Positions 15,622 through 24,594 of a stretch of 64,000 nucleotides of DNA are shown here, in pieces. Made by a program: the position numbers and the translations under genes. A model generated the notes under the pieces. That model did not search any database and was not told the DNA's origin. It saw nothing but the letters and a program-made list of their open reading frames with translations. Numbering within the stretch: position 1 is the stretch's first letter; each line of letters starts with the position of its first letter. This stretch comes from UBA7328 sp002471345 (GTDB lineage Bacteria; Bacteroidota; Bacteroidia; Chitinophagales; Saprospiraceae): assembly GCA_964011275.1 (NCBI GenBank), contig CAXGOB010000016.1, positions 7,835 to 71,834 of the forward strand. Direction: 5' to 3'.

Positions 15622-16890
15622 ATGATAAATAGAAGAAAAGCGATACGCAATGCTATTTTAGGACTAGGGGTTGCTACAGTACCCAGATCATTATTTCAAA
15701 AGCTCACAGTAGATGACAAATTTAAAATAGCTCTAAACATAGCCAATGAAAATCCTGATAAGTATTGGCAATTAATTCAATCCCAGTTCAATTTTGCAAA
15801 TGGTATAAGATATTTTAATAACGCTTCATTGGGGTCTTCTCCTCTGTCAGTGATTGAGGCAAGAGAGGAATATAGTCGTACTCTCGAGTCCTTTCCATCA
15901 AAGTATATGTGGGGTGGGTGGAAAGATCAAATCAATGAAGTAAGAATCGAGGCTGCGAAATTTATTAATGCGGAATCCGATGAGATAGCCATCATTCATA
16001 ACACCACAGAAGGAATGAATGTAATAGCGTCTAGTCTAAATCTTAAACCTGGCGATGAAGTGATTGTAGGGGATCATGAACATCGTACAGGAGTATCGCC
16101 TTGGCTCTTTCACCAAGAAAAAAAGGGGATAAAAATAATTAGACCAATATTGCCTCTAACTCCAGATGACCCTCAGGAAATAGTAGAAACATATAAGAAA
16201 GTGATTTCGCCTAGGACAAAGGCAATATCTATGGTACATATTACTAACACTAATGGCATGATATTACCAGTAAAGGAAATTTGTGCTATTGCGAGTGAAA
16301 AAAATATCTTAACCCTCATTGATGGCGCGCAGTCACTTGGAGCATATCCATGTGATGTCAAAAAAATTGGTTGTGATTATTTTACCGCCTCTGGTCACAA
16401 ATGGCTTTTTTCTCCAAAAGGTGTAGCGCTTTTCTATGCAAGAAAAGAAAGCCAAAAATGGCTTAAACCTTTCATTGCAAACTACAATTACGATAAGGAC
16501 GGAATATCTAAAATTGATGATTATAATACGAGAAATCTTCCCGATGTATTAGGTATGGGTGCAGCAATTCAATTTCACAAAATGATAGGGTTAAAAAGCA
16601 TCATGGCCCGTACATTAGACTTGAAAAAGCGATTTTTATCTCGACTAAAAGATCATCCTCAGTTCAAAATTAAAACGCCTCTAGGACAAGATCAAAGTCA
16701 TCATATCCTGACAATTGAAAAAATTGGGACTGATGTCAATGATCTGAAAGAAAGTCTATTTAATAAGAATGGTATAGATGTCAGAGGTATGTCTTCTCAT
16801 AATCTCAATGGGATACGGATCTCATTTGCGATGTATCAAAAGGAGGAGGACATTGATCTTCTAATTGATACTCTTTTGAATGCAGAGTAA
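15622..16890 (+). CDS. PLP-dependent class V aminotransferase with exported-type N-terminus
   Basis: The 422-residue protein carries class V aminotransferase features: N-A-S-L-G-S-S-P-L near residue 68, I-H-N-T-T-E-G-M-N near 125, the D-G-A-Q-S-L-G block near 235 whose Asp pairs with the pyridine nitrogen, and T-A-S-G-H-K-W-L-F-S-P-K-G with the lysine that forms the Schiff base near 259. The family includes isopenicillin-N epimerases and cysteine-desulfurase-like enzymes, and this one looks closest to the epimerase-like group. The N-terminus M-I-N-R-R-K-A-I-R-N-A-I-L-G-L-G resembles a Tat signal, unusual for a PLP enzyme but seen in this subgroup. It is a single gene, divergent from the kinase. 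The substrate is not predictable. Confidence 0.85.
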   Translation: MINRRKAIRNAILGLGVATVPRSLFQKLTVDDKFKIALNIANENPDKYWQLIQSQFNFANGIRYFNNASLGSSPLSVIEAREEYSRTLESFPSKYMWGGWKDQINEVRIEAAKFINAESDEIAIIHNTTEGMNVIASSLNLKPGDEVIVGDHEHRTGVSPWLFHQEKKGIKIIRPILPLTPDDPQEIVETYKKVISPRTKAISMVHITNTNGMILPVKEICAIASEKNILTLIDGAQSLGAYPCDVKKIGCDYFTASGHKWLFSPKGVALFYARKESQKWLKPFIANYNYDKDGISKIDDYNTRNLPDVLGMGAAIQFHKMIGLKSIMARTLDLKKRFLSRLKDHPQFKIKTPLGQDQSHHILTIEKIGTDVNDLKESLFNKNGIDVRGMSSHNLNGIRISFAMYQKEEDIDLLIDTLLNAE

Positions 16891-16916
16891 ATTTCTCAAT
16901 CAAATTATGATAACAT

Positions 16917-17528
16917 TCAAATATCCAAGTAATTTTTAATCATTTGGGCTCCCAAATTGTTGGCTATTTTTATCTGCTCATCTTGTTCATGCATAGTATT
17001 AAAAGCCAAAAAAAGAATTACCTCGTCAGAAAATCTCCAATAGTACTTACCTATATCAGCATTATAAAGACCTTCGGTAGCCATACCTGGCAACTCTTTG
17101 TATCTATAATTATCCTCAACTAGTCCATTTTCTCCATTTGCTCTTAGTCTATTCATAGTCACCATTGCCCAATTAGGAAGATCACTAGGATAAGGGTTGG
17201 TTTTAACTTGCATCATTATTCCTGTGTTGGGGAAATTTGGATCTTCCCATTTGAAAAAACAAGTATTAGAATTTGCCGCCCTACTCGGTACTTTTTTTAG
17301 CTGAGAAACTTCTAGGCCTAAAGCATCTGCAATATTCTGAAGAGGAACCAACTGACTCATGTCCTCAAGCAAATTAGACCTTGCAGCCAATTTTGCATTT
17401 ATATCCACCCCTTCAATTAGACTTTTCTCAAATCCTGCTTTGCCATCTTTATTATTTTTCACCCCATCACAGGATATCATAAACAGCGAGATAAGGAGAA
17501 AAAAAATCTGAGTTTTCCTGAATTTCAT
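16917..17528 (-). CDS. Lipoprotein, tandem paralogue B
   Basis: The 203-residue protein has a lipoprotein signal (hydrophobic core then L-F-M-I-S-C, lipidated Cys at about 20). I do not recognise the family. It is clearly paralogous to the gene just upstream (17542-18138). Both share C-F-F-K-W-E-D-P-N-[FY]-P-N-T, N-G-E-N, Y-N-A-D-I-G-K-Y-[YF]-W-R-F-S-D and L-A-F-N-T, plus a C-terminal amphipathic helix ending N-Y-L-[DE]-[IL]. The N-terminal third differs more. The two genes are 13 nt apart and likely co-transcribed, with this one second. The conserved Trp- and Cys-containing core suggests a compact domain anchored to a membrane. Function unknown. Confidence 0.7.
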   Translation of the reverse strand: MKFRKTQIFFLLISLFMISCDGVKNNKDGKAGFEKSLIEGVDINAKLAARSNLLEDMSQLVPLQNIADALGLEVSQLKKVPSRAANSNTCFFKWEDPNFPNTGIMMQVKTNPYPSDLPNWAMVTMNRLRANGENGLVEDNYRYKELPGMATEGLYNADIGKYYWRFSDEVILFLAFNTMHEQDEQIKIANNLGAQMIKNYLDI

Positions 17529-17541
17529 ACCTTCGAATATT

Positions 17542-18138
17542 TTATAACTCTAAATAATTTTCTATCATTTTATCCCCCAATTTCGTAGCCATTTCAAGCT
17601 GCTCCGAATTTGAGTGATTAGTATTGAACGCTAAATGAAATAATACCTTGTCCGAAAATCTCCAAAAGTATTTTCCAATATCTGCATTATATATAGCCTC
17701 ATCTGCCATACTTTCTATATCTGAAAATAAGTTAGGTCCATCACCATTCATTGTATTCTCTCCATTCTGCCTTTTAGTATTCATAATTTCAACAATATAA
17801 TTAGGATATTCATCACCAAGTGGATTACGAAGGGCTTGAACCATTATAGCTGTATTAGGATAATTTGGGTCCTCCCATTTAAAAAAGCATGTTCTTTGTT
17901 TTGGATTAGATTCTGAAGGTGTGGTATTCCTTTTTATAATCTCAGATTCGTCTAATTTGAAAATTTGAGCAAGATCTTTTAATGATACAATATCACACAT
18001 TTCAGGAAGAAGATTTTCTTTTTGGCTAAGAATAGCCTCTATATCAACTTTCTCAAAAGTACTTTTAGATGATTGTCCATTGTTACAATTACACGAACTG
18101 ACTATGATCACCACACAAAAGGCGAGTAATTTATTCAT
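17542..18138 (-). CDS. Lipoprotein, tandem paralogue A
   Basis: The 198-residue protein starts with a lipoprotein signal (M-N-K-L-L-A-F-C-V-V-I-I-V-S-S-C, lipid Cys at about 16). It is followed by a short C-N-C-N-N Cys-rich tether. The rest aligns throughout with the downstream neighbour at 16917-17528, including T-C-F-F-K-W-E-D-P-N-Y-P-N-T and Y-N-A-D-I-G-K-Y-F-W-R-F-S-D. The two therefore arose by tandem duplication. No known domain is recognised. It is the first gene of a two-gene unit, divergent from the MBL hydrolase gene. The short basic-hydrophobic start and the spacing before the ATG support the chosen start. Confidence 0.7.
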   Translation of the reverse strand: MNKLLAFCVVIIVSSCNCNNGQSSKSTFEKVDIEAILSQKENLLPEMCDIVSLKDLAQIFKLDESEIIKRNTTPSESNPKQRTCFFKWEDPNYPNTAIMVQALRNPLGDEYPNYIVEIMNTKRQNGENTMNGDGPNLFSDIESMADEAIYNADIGKYFWRFSDKVLFHLAFNTNHSNSEQLEMATKLGDKMIENYLEL

Positions 18139-18278
18139 CTGAGATTAATTTGCGGAGCAAAATTACTATAAAGTTTGATTTATATATGGTCTAAGAATTT
18201 TCAAACAAATTGCAGGTCAGCCTCCCATTCTACATTTTGTGCAAGTATTATTATATAATTGTCGGAATAATAAAAGAA

Positions 18279-19187
18279 ATGACAGATTACAAGATTCACA
18301 TAATAGATACTCAATATCACGGTCCACTACCAATTGCTACTTTTTTAGTTGAAAGTTCTAAAGGACTTGTTCTTGTAGAAACTAGTGCTCATTCCACATT
18401 GGAGAATGTAAAGTTGAAGATTTCGGAATTAGGATTTGATTGGAAGGACATCCAGCATGTTCTACTTACTCATATTCACTTAGATCATGCAGGTGCCGCT
18501 TGGTGTTTCGCTGAAAACGGAGCAACTGTATATATACATCCTTTCGGTTATAATCATATGAATGACCCCTCCAAACTGCTAAAATCAGCAACAATGATCT
18601 ATGGCGATCTAATGGACTATTTGTGGGGCACTCTTAAACCTATCCCTGCTGATCAGCTGGTAATAGTAGAAGATGGTGAAGTCATCAATATCCTCGGTTT
18701 AGATTTCAAGTCCATTCATTCGCCAGGACATGCTAAACATCATATTGCATGGCAACTAAACAATCATCTCTTTGCAGGGGATCTAGCAGGAATTTGCTTT
18801 GAAAATGGAGTTGTCATTCCTCCATGTCCTCCTCCTGATATTAATATTGAGGATTGGACCAATTCTATTGATAAAGTGTTAGCCATCCAAGAAATAGACA
18901 CTTATTATATCACACACATTGGAAAAGTTACAGGTGATCTTATAGGTCATATGAAAAAACTTAAGAAAACGCTCAAAGAATATGCGGAATTTTTGCTTCC
19001 CTACTTTCAGAATCAAACAGATCTGAATCAAACGGTGCAAGAGTTCAAAAGATATACTATGGACAGGTTAAAAGCAGAAGGACTATCTGTAAAGCAGATT
19101 AAAGATTATGAGGACAGTAATAGTGCTATAGGAAGTGTGCAGGGAATATTAAGGTATTGGGGAAAGAAATTAGGCGCGCCGCAATAG
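18279..19187 (+). CDS. MBL-fold metallo-hydrolase
   Basis: The ATG at 18279 gives a 302-residue cytosolic protein that begins directly with the first beta strands of the fold (Y-K-I-H-I-I-D-T). The frame extends to a TTG at 18210, but that adds a Tyr/Ile-rich extension with no family match. The zinc-binding motif H-I-H-L-D-H-A-G lies near residues 66-73. Later ligands are the His in I-H-S-P-G-H-A-K-H-H near residue 150 and the Asp in F-A-G-D-L near 167, with a C-terminal I-T-H-I-G. These define a glyoxalase-II/beta-lactamase-like hydrolase. The last 80 residues are helical. Substrate not predictable; it is a single gene. Confidence 0.88.
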   Translation: MTDYKIHIIDTQYHGPLPIATFLVESSKGLVLVETSAHSTLENVKLKISELGFDWKDIQHVLLTHIHLDHAGAAWCFAENGATVYIHPFGYNHMNDPSKLLKSATMIYGDLMDYLWGTLKPIPADQLVIVEDGEVINILGLDFKSIHSPGHAKHHIAWQLNNHLFAGDLAGICFENGVVIPPCPPPDINIEDWTNSIDKVLAIQEIDTYYITHIGKVTGDLIGHMKKLKKTLKEYAEFLLPYFQNQTDLNQTVQEFKRYTMDRLKAEGLSVKQIKDYEDSNSAIGSVQGILRYWGKKLGAPQ

Positions 19188-19615
19188 GCTTTGATTGAAA
19201 AAACCAATCCAAATTCTAATAGCCGAAACCCAACATCTTGTTTTCCTCATTCTTCATTAGAAATTTTGAAGATTCATCTAAAGAATGTAAACTTTGAACC
19301 TTAAGAATTGCATGCCAAATGAATTGTCAAATTATTACCATTCAGGTATAGTCATAGCTTTTATCAAGCACTGGGAATAATTTTACACTCTAATGAGAAT
19401 CAATTGTAGTTGGATAATTCACAATCCTACTTTTCTAGCTGATTTTGCCTAGTTTAACATCAATCAAGAATTTCTAGAGGTTAATGAATTCAAACCCTGA
19501 TTTGATTTTTTTGATAATCTAAGTCGTATTTTTAAAATCATTCATCTTATTAAAAAGAATAGAGTAAATGAAAGTTAATCTCCCATGAAATAACACAAAC
19601 CCCAAAATCAAATAA
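19188..19615. other. Non-coding stretch, no gene seen
   Basis: This 428-bp AT-rich gap precedes the polytopic patatin gene. I see no convincing small reading frame, no terminator with a T-run and no known RNA motif. A weak stem (TTTGATTG with CAATCCAAA, one bulge) lies at its 5' end just after the MBL gene. Confidence 0.5.
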
Positions 19616-22168
19616 ATGAATGCTCTAGTCAGTTTTCTCGCCCACCTCAAGTCCTCATTATACCATTCATGGATTAGTCTTGTTACTCTAGTCATCATAC
19701 TAATCTTGGCTGGTACTGGCCAGGGTGATGCCCTTCTGATTAATTTATTAGATGGTAGATGGGTAAATCTACTTTTCCTATTTGTCCTTTTGGATGGACT
19801 TAGTATGGCACTTTCTCATTATCCCGTGTACATTGAAATGTTGAGAAATAGGAATATTGCTGAGGGTAAAGAGATTCGAAATACAAGATGGAAAATTGAT
19901 TATTGTGCCTTGCCAAAATGGCTTCAAAAGCCGCTATATGGTATAGAAAGAAAGACTGGTTTGGGGTTTATCACTTATACAGAAGATTTTGACTTCCCAA
20001 TCAAAAAGGTATTTGAGTGGACTCGATATGTGCTTGGAGCAATGCTATTTCTAGCTATGGGCTACCTCTGTTTTACCATTATAGATGAGGTGAATTTTTC
20101 TGAAACAAAACATGCCCTTGACTTCACCCTAATTTGTGTCTTTGTAATATTCCTACTTTTTTTCATTGTTACTCTTTGGAAAAAGCGCTTATCTGAAAAA
20201 ATAAAGTCAGGTATTTCGGGTCAGTACGATCCGAATTTAAAGAATATTCAAAGAATTAGATATGTATTAGGGCTTGTCTTCTTGGCCTCTTGGATATTTA
20301 GGATCGTAGCACTTTTTGTTTGTTCTAATGGTTGGAATGATTCAGGGATATGGATCTTTCCTATTGTTTTAAGTTTTGACTTCATCAAATTTACCTGTTA
20401 TAGACTTTTCCGAAAATTTGTGAGATTCAAAACATACAAACTTCAGCATTTTAACATCTGGATTGGAGATCATACCATATTTATTATGACCATTGTTGGA
20501 ATTGGTTTATTTGCCTTTGGTGTTGTTATGTGGGCTCATTATATTCCTTCATCTATAAGCACTTTGGTAATTATTCTTAGCTATCTTCTTTTGTACTATG
20601 GTGCTATCATATTACCTACTAAACTTTGGATGTACCACAGTTACAAATCAGAAAATTCACAAATCAGAAAATTCAATTACCCAAGACTTTACACTCGAGG
20701 TATACCTTTATTCTTCTTGACATTTATTCTGTGGAGTATAGCTAATACAATATGGTTTGGAAATGACTTGCATCAACTTGAAAATGCAAATGACAAGTAT
20801 AATTCTGTTTCTGAACCCGAATTCATCCATGAATTGAATAATCGATTTGATTCAACAGGCAGAGATACTGCTTATTTTATTTCAGCTTATGGAGGAGGCC
20901 TGAAAGCAAATGCTTGGAACATGCTCTTACTCAATGAGTTAACAGACCTAAATGGTAAAAACATCCTCGATAAGACTATTGCCATTTCTGGTGTATCTGG
21001 AGGGTCTCTAGGTCAGGGTTTTTTCGCCGCAATATATAATGAAAGCAATGATAAATATGAGAGAAACCAAATGATCCATAAAGTAATATCTCAAGATTAT
21101 TTATCTGTCGATACGGTACACTTTTTGGGTTATGATTTGATACGTGAATATTGGCCTGGCAGTCATTTCTTCGGCCGTAAATGGAAAGATGACAGGGCAA
21201 AACGTGCCATGAAAAAATATGCTCAAACAATAAATGACTCTATAATTGAAAAATCTTTCAGAGCTCATTACGCTTCTATTTTTAGAACTAAAAAATTCCC
21301 CTTAATCATATCAAATAGTGCAGGAACACATCATAAAAGGGGGCTAGCCAGCTCCGTTGATTTTGGAAGTAATTTCCACAATATATTTCACGATGCCACT
21401 GATATAATAGATTCATTAAATTCAAACCTGACTTATCCAGAAGCATTTTCACCTTCTAATAGATTCCCATTAATTAGTCCTGCAGCAAAAATTGAAGGTA
21501 AAGGACACTTTGTAGATGGAGGGTATTATGAAAATTCTGGCATGATGAGTATCATCGATATATATGAGTATCTCAACAACTCCTCCGACTTTAGAATGCC
21601 AAAGACGGTTTATTTTATACAAGTCATGAATTCTAGATCAGATTATGTGCATCACAGCTTGTCTAAAAGACAGGATTTTGAAAACAATGAGATATCAGAA
21701 TCTGGTGAAATTGCAGCAATCTTGAACACAAAAGTATCAATGGATATGGTGCCTCGATATTTTTTACAAAAAATAGAAAGTTTTGCAAAAGACACCTGTG
21801 ATGGGAAACATTTTATAAAAGTGCATCTACCCTATGACTATAATGCAAATGATGTGGCTTCACTTTTCAAAATGAATAGATTTAACGAGTCTGACCTCAA
21901 ATCTATAAAAATGGAGATTGACAAAAACCGAGATAAACTATCTCCAATTATTGAGAACACTAAGTTTAAATACCTCACCCCACCACTAGCAAGAGTACTA
22001 AGTCAACCTGCTATTAATTATATGGATACTGTTCTGAAAATATCAAATGGTCCTTTGGAAAAGTTAAAAGTAGATTTAAATAAACAAGAAAATTGTGCTC
22101 AAGGAAAAATTGAAAAAAAAGATAATTCAAGTATGAAAAAAAATGTCATGATAAGATCAAGTCAATAG
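19616..22168 (+). CDS. Polytopic membrane protein with C-terminal patatin-like lipase domain
   Basis: The 850-residue protein begins with about eight predicted transmembrane segments (roughly residues 15-35, 50-70, 140-160, 168-190, 215-237, 240-262, 285-307, 315-335, and another near 360-380). A patatin-like domain follows. It shows the glycine-rich A-Y-G-G-G-L-K-A-N-A-W near residue 425, the nucleophile motif G-V-S-G-G-S near 460, and the aspartate motif V-D-G-G-Y-Y-E-N-S-G near 633. The Ser/Asp dyad implies acyl-ester hydrolysis at the inner membrane. The last 50 residues are Lys/Asn-rich. Most bacterial patatins are soluble or outer-membrane, so the long membrane anchor is notable. It is a single gene with an ATG start. 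Confidence 0.82.
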   Translation: MNALVSFLAHLKSSLYHSWISLVTLVIILILAGTGQGDALLINLLDGRWVNLLFLFVLLDGLSMALSHYPVYIEMLRNRNIAEGKEIRNTRWKIDYCALPKWLQKPLYGIERKTGLGFITYTEDFDFPIKKVFEWTRYVLGAMLFLAMGYLCFTIIDEVNFSETKHALDFTLICVFVIFLLFFIVTLWKKRLSEKIKSGISGQYDPNLKNIQRIRYVLGLVFLASWIFRIVALFVCSNGWNDSGIWIFPIVLSFDFIKFTCYRLFRKFVRFKTYKLQHFNIWIGDHTIFIMTIVGIGLFAFGVVMWAHYIPSSISTLVIILSYLLLYYGAIILPTKLWMYHSYKSENSQIRKFNYPRLYTRGIPLFFLTFILWSIANTIWFGNDLHQLENANDKYNSVSEPEFIHELNNRFDSTGRDTAYFISAYGGGLKANAWNMLLLNELTDLNGKNILDKTIAISGVSGGSLGQGFFAAIYNESNDKYERNQMIHKVISQDYLSVDTVHFLGYDLIREYWPGSHFFGRKWKDDRAKRAMKKYAQTINDSIIEKSFRAHYASIFRTKKFPLIISNSAGTHHKRGLASSVDFGSNFHNIFHDATDIIDSLNSNLTYPEAFSPSNRFPLISPAAKIEGKGHFVDGGYYENSGMMSIIDIYEYLNNSSDFRMPKTVYFIQVMNSRSDYVHHSLSKRQDFENNEISESGEIAAILNTKVSMDMVPRYFLQKIESFAKDTCDGKHFIKVHLPYDYNANDVASLFKMNRFNESDLKSIKMEIDKNRDKLSPIIENTKFKYLTPPLARVLSQPAINYMDTVLKISNGPLEKLKVDLNKQENCAQGKIEKKDNSSMKKNVMIRSSQ

Positions 22169-22345
22169 TGAAAAATTTTTCATGGTGAAATTTTAACCTT
22201 GTTCCTTCTAGTCTGTATTAGGTCATGCTTTTTTAAAATAAATTAGTGTAATAAAGAATTCAATTGATAAGGACTAAGAATAGATCTCAAACAAACTTGT
22301 CCACGTTTAATCACCTCACACTTCCAAATCTCATACTTTCGCAAA

Positions 22346-23242
22346 ATGGCAGAAACAACATATTGGACAGGATCACAGCATTATGTATGTGATGAAGATT
22401 TAGCACAGTCATTTCACATGGCAAGAGTATTGGGTATGCCTTTACTCATAGAAGGAGAGCCTGGCACAGGGAAAACAGAATTACCCCTTCAGTATTCTAC
22501 CGATTTAGGACTTGATCTACACGTTTTTCCTGTAGGGAGTAAGAGTACAGTGGAACAATTTGTAGCAAGATTTGATCATGTAAAATACTTGAGAGACTCA
22601 CAGATAGAAGTTCTTAATGCACAACGGCAGGAGAAAGGAATGGAATCCAAGTTAAGCACTGGTGGTAGGAGTACAGAAAAGTTGGATGATTATATCGTTA
22701 TGGGTCCTGGGGCAAGTGCATACTCTACTCCAAACTCTGTGCTTCTGATCGATGAGATAGATAAGGCACCCAGGGAATTTCCAAACGACTTGTTATATGC
22801 ATTGAGTCATAGAAAATTCGTTATGCCTGAATCAGGCAGAGAAATTACAATCAGTGAAAAAGACATGCCAGCTATTGTGGTAACTAGTAATAGAGAGCAA
22901 GAATTACCTTCTGCTTTTAAGGGAAGATGTATCTATCATTATATCACATTTCCAGAACCAGACATAATGAGACAAATTGTCTTGAAACATTATCCTTCTG
23001 CGGATCAAGAACTGGTAAATACGGCAATGGGCCTTTTCTATAAACTGAGGGATTTGGGATTGGATAGATCACCTTCTACAAGAGAGCTCTTGAATTGGTT
23101 AAAATATCTACAGACTTTAGACAAAAATCAAAGAATAGACAGCGCTAATGACCTCAAAGGATTAGGGGCTTTGATTAAGACCGAAGATGATATGAAAAAA
23201 GTGCAGTATAAGGTTTTAGGTAGACCTATAAGCTATAACTAA
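22346..23242 (+). CDS. MoxR-type AAA+ ATPase
   Basis: The 298-residue AAA+ protein has Walker A G-E-P-G-T-G-K-T at 37-44, Walker B V-L-L-I-D-E-I-D-K-A near 133-142, sensor-1-like V-V-T-S-N-R near 177, and an arginine-rich R-S-P-S-T-R-E-L-L-N-W block typical of the MoxR/CbbQ group. MoxR ATPases act with VWA-domain partners as chaperones that insert cofactors or remodel complexes. The next gene encodes such a partner and overlaps by one base in a TAATG junction, so the two are co-translated. The client enzyme is not nearby. Cytosolic. Confidence 0.9.
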   Translation: MAETTYWTGSQHYVCDEDLAQSFHMARVLGMPLLIEGEPGTGKTELPLQYSTDLGLDLHVFPVGSKSTVEQFVARFDHVKYLRDSQIEVLNAQRQEKGMESKLSTGGRSTEKLDDYIVMGPGASAYSTPNSVLLIDEIDKAPREFPNDLLYALSHRKFVMPESGREITISEKDMPAIVVTSNREQELPSAFKGRCIYHYITFPEPDIMRQIVLKHYPSADQELVNTAMGLFYKLRDLGLDRSPSTRELLNWLKYLQTLDKNQRIDSANDLKGLGALIKTEDDMKKVQYKVLGRPISYN

Positions 23243-24570
23243 TGTTCGAAAGTTTCCCACATACCTGTCAGAAGTACGGAGTGAAGGCTGATGTAAGATC
23301 ACTACTACTCTTAAGAAAGAGTATGGACAAGGGTCTTGTTAATACTGTGGGAGACATCTATAAAGTAATGAAGGGTGTTATCGTAAAGGAACCAACAGGT
23401 TTAGGCCCCTTTACTAGAGCATATTATGACTATTTTTTAGGGATTATAATAGCACCTGGTGAGCCACTCAATAATGCCGTAGCACGTTCTGATGCATTTG
23501 GACGATGGAAGTCAAAATATAAAGATGATGAAGAGTTTGAAGCATTAGAAATAGAAGAAAAGATCAACAAGTTTCTAGATGAGGTACATGAAACTACTTA
23601 TGATATCAAAAAGGTAATAGATGGAAAAGACATCCTTGCTAAGGATGATCCCACACAAAAAGATGAAGGCCAAGATAGTGATGAACAAAGTGGTAGAAGA
23701 CATCTTGACAGAGCAGCAGATTATCAAGATATAGACCTTGAAGAACTGAGGCGAAGAATGGAAGAAGTGATGAAGCAGCAAGAGGGAATGCATGAAGGCG
23801 GATCACATTGGATAGGTCAAGGAGGTATTTCTCCATATGGGAATAATGGTGCAGCAAAGGGCGGAATCCGAGTAGGTGGAAGTGGTGGAGGGAAAATGGC
23901 TAGAGCTGTAATCGGTGATCCAAAGTTCTACCCAGTGGACATTGATAGCACTCTCTCTGATAATAATGTAGATGCTGCCCTAGCCTCACTAAAAGGAATA
24001 AAGGAAGAGGACATCATTCAAGAATTAGATATTCCAATAACAATAAAAAAAGGGCTAAAAAGAGGGGGACTTTTTCTTCCCATTCAAAAAGAAAAAATCA
24101 CAGATAAGCTACAGGTTCTTTTGATGATAGATAACGGAGGATGGAGCATGGATCCCTATGTAAGAGCTGTAACCTCCTTATTCAGAAAGATGAAAACTCG
24201 TTTTGCTCATGATTTAGAACTGCGATATTTTCATAATACTGTTTATGATGTCATCTATACCGATGACCGTAGGACAAAGTATGAGAACACTGACAAAGTT
24301 CTTGATCTCGATCCCAACTATCGAGTCTTTGTAGTAGGAGATGCTGCTATGGCACCTTACGAACTAGATGAACGGTCAGTGATCTTTTGGGGTCGGCTCA
24401 AAGAGAAATTCAAAAGAACAGCATGGCTCAACCCTACTCAAGAGAAGTATTGGAATATGAGCTATACTACACAGATGCTCAAACAAATAATCGATATGTA
24501 CCCAATGTCTCCTAGAGGGATAGAAAAAGCTGTACAAGAGATGAATCGTAAGACCTTCAAAGGGAAATAG
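23242..24570 (+). CDS. VWA (CoxE-like) partner of the MoxR ATPase
   Basis: The 442-residue protein has a helical N-terminal half, a low-complexity linker rich in Asp/Glu and then Gly (H-E-G-G-S-H-W-I-G-Q-G-G-I-S-P near residue 185), and a C-terminal VWA-like domain. The expected MIDAS D-x-S-x-S near residue 296 reads M-I-D-N-G-G-W-S-M-D-P, so the first Ser is replaced by Gly while the second Ser is kept. G-I-E-K-A-V-Q-E-M-N-R at the C-terminus resembles VWA proteins of the MoxR-linked group. Its ATG overlaps the ATPase stop. It probably binds the client while the ATPase supplies energy (family knowledge plus inference). Confidence 0.82.
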   Translation: MFESFPHTCQKYGVKADVRSLLLLRKSMDKGLVNTVGDIYKVMKGVIVKEPTGLGPFTRAYYDYFLGIIIAPGEPLNNAVARSDAFGRWKSKYKDDEEFEALEIEEKINKFLDEVHETTYDIKKVIDGKDILAKDDPTQKDEGQDSDEQSGRRHLDRAADYQDIDLEELRRRMEEVMKQQEGMHEGGSHWIGQGGISPYGNNGAAKGGIRVGGSGGGKMARAVIGDPKFYPVDIDSTLSDNNVDAALASLKGIKEEDIIQELDIPITIKKGLKRGGLFLPIQKEKITDKLQVLLMIDNGGWSMDPYVRAVTSLFRKMKTRFAHDLELRYFHNTVYDVIYTDDRRTKYENTDKVLDLDPNYRVFVVGDAAMAPYELDERSVIFWGRLKEKFKRTAWLNPTQEKYWNMSYTTQMLKQIIDMYPMSPRGIEKAVQEMNRKTFKGK

Positions 24571-24594
24571 AATTCTCTTTATTGAATGTTGAAA

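Noticed and set aside
18210..18278. TTG-started extension of the MBL hydrolase
   Set aside because: The extension is Tyr/Ile-rich without family similarity; the ATG at 18279 starts at the first strand of the fold.
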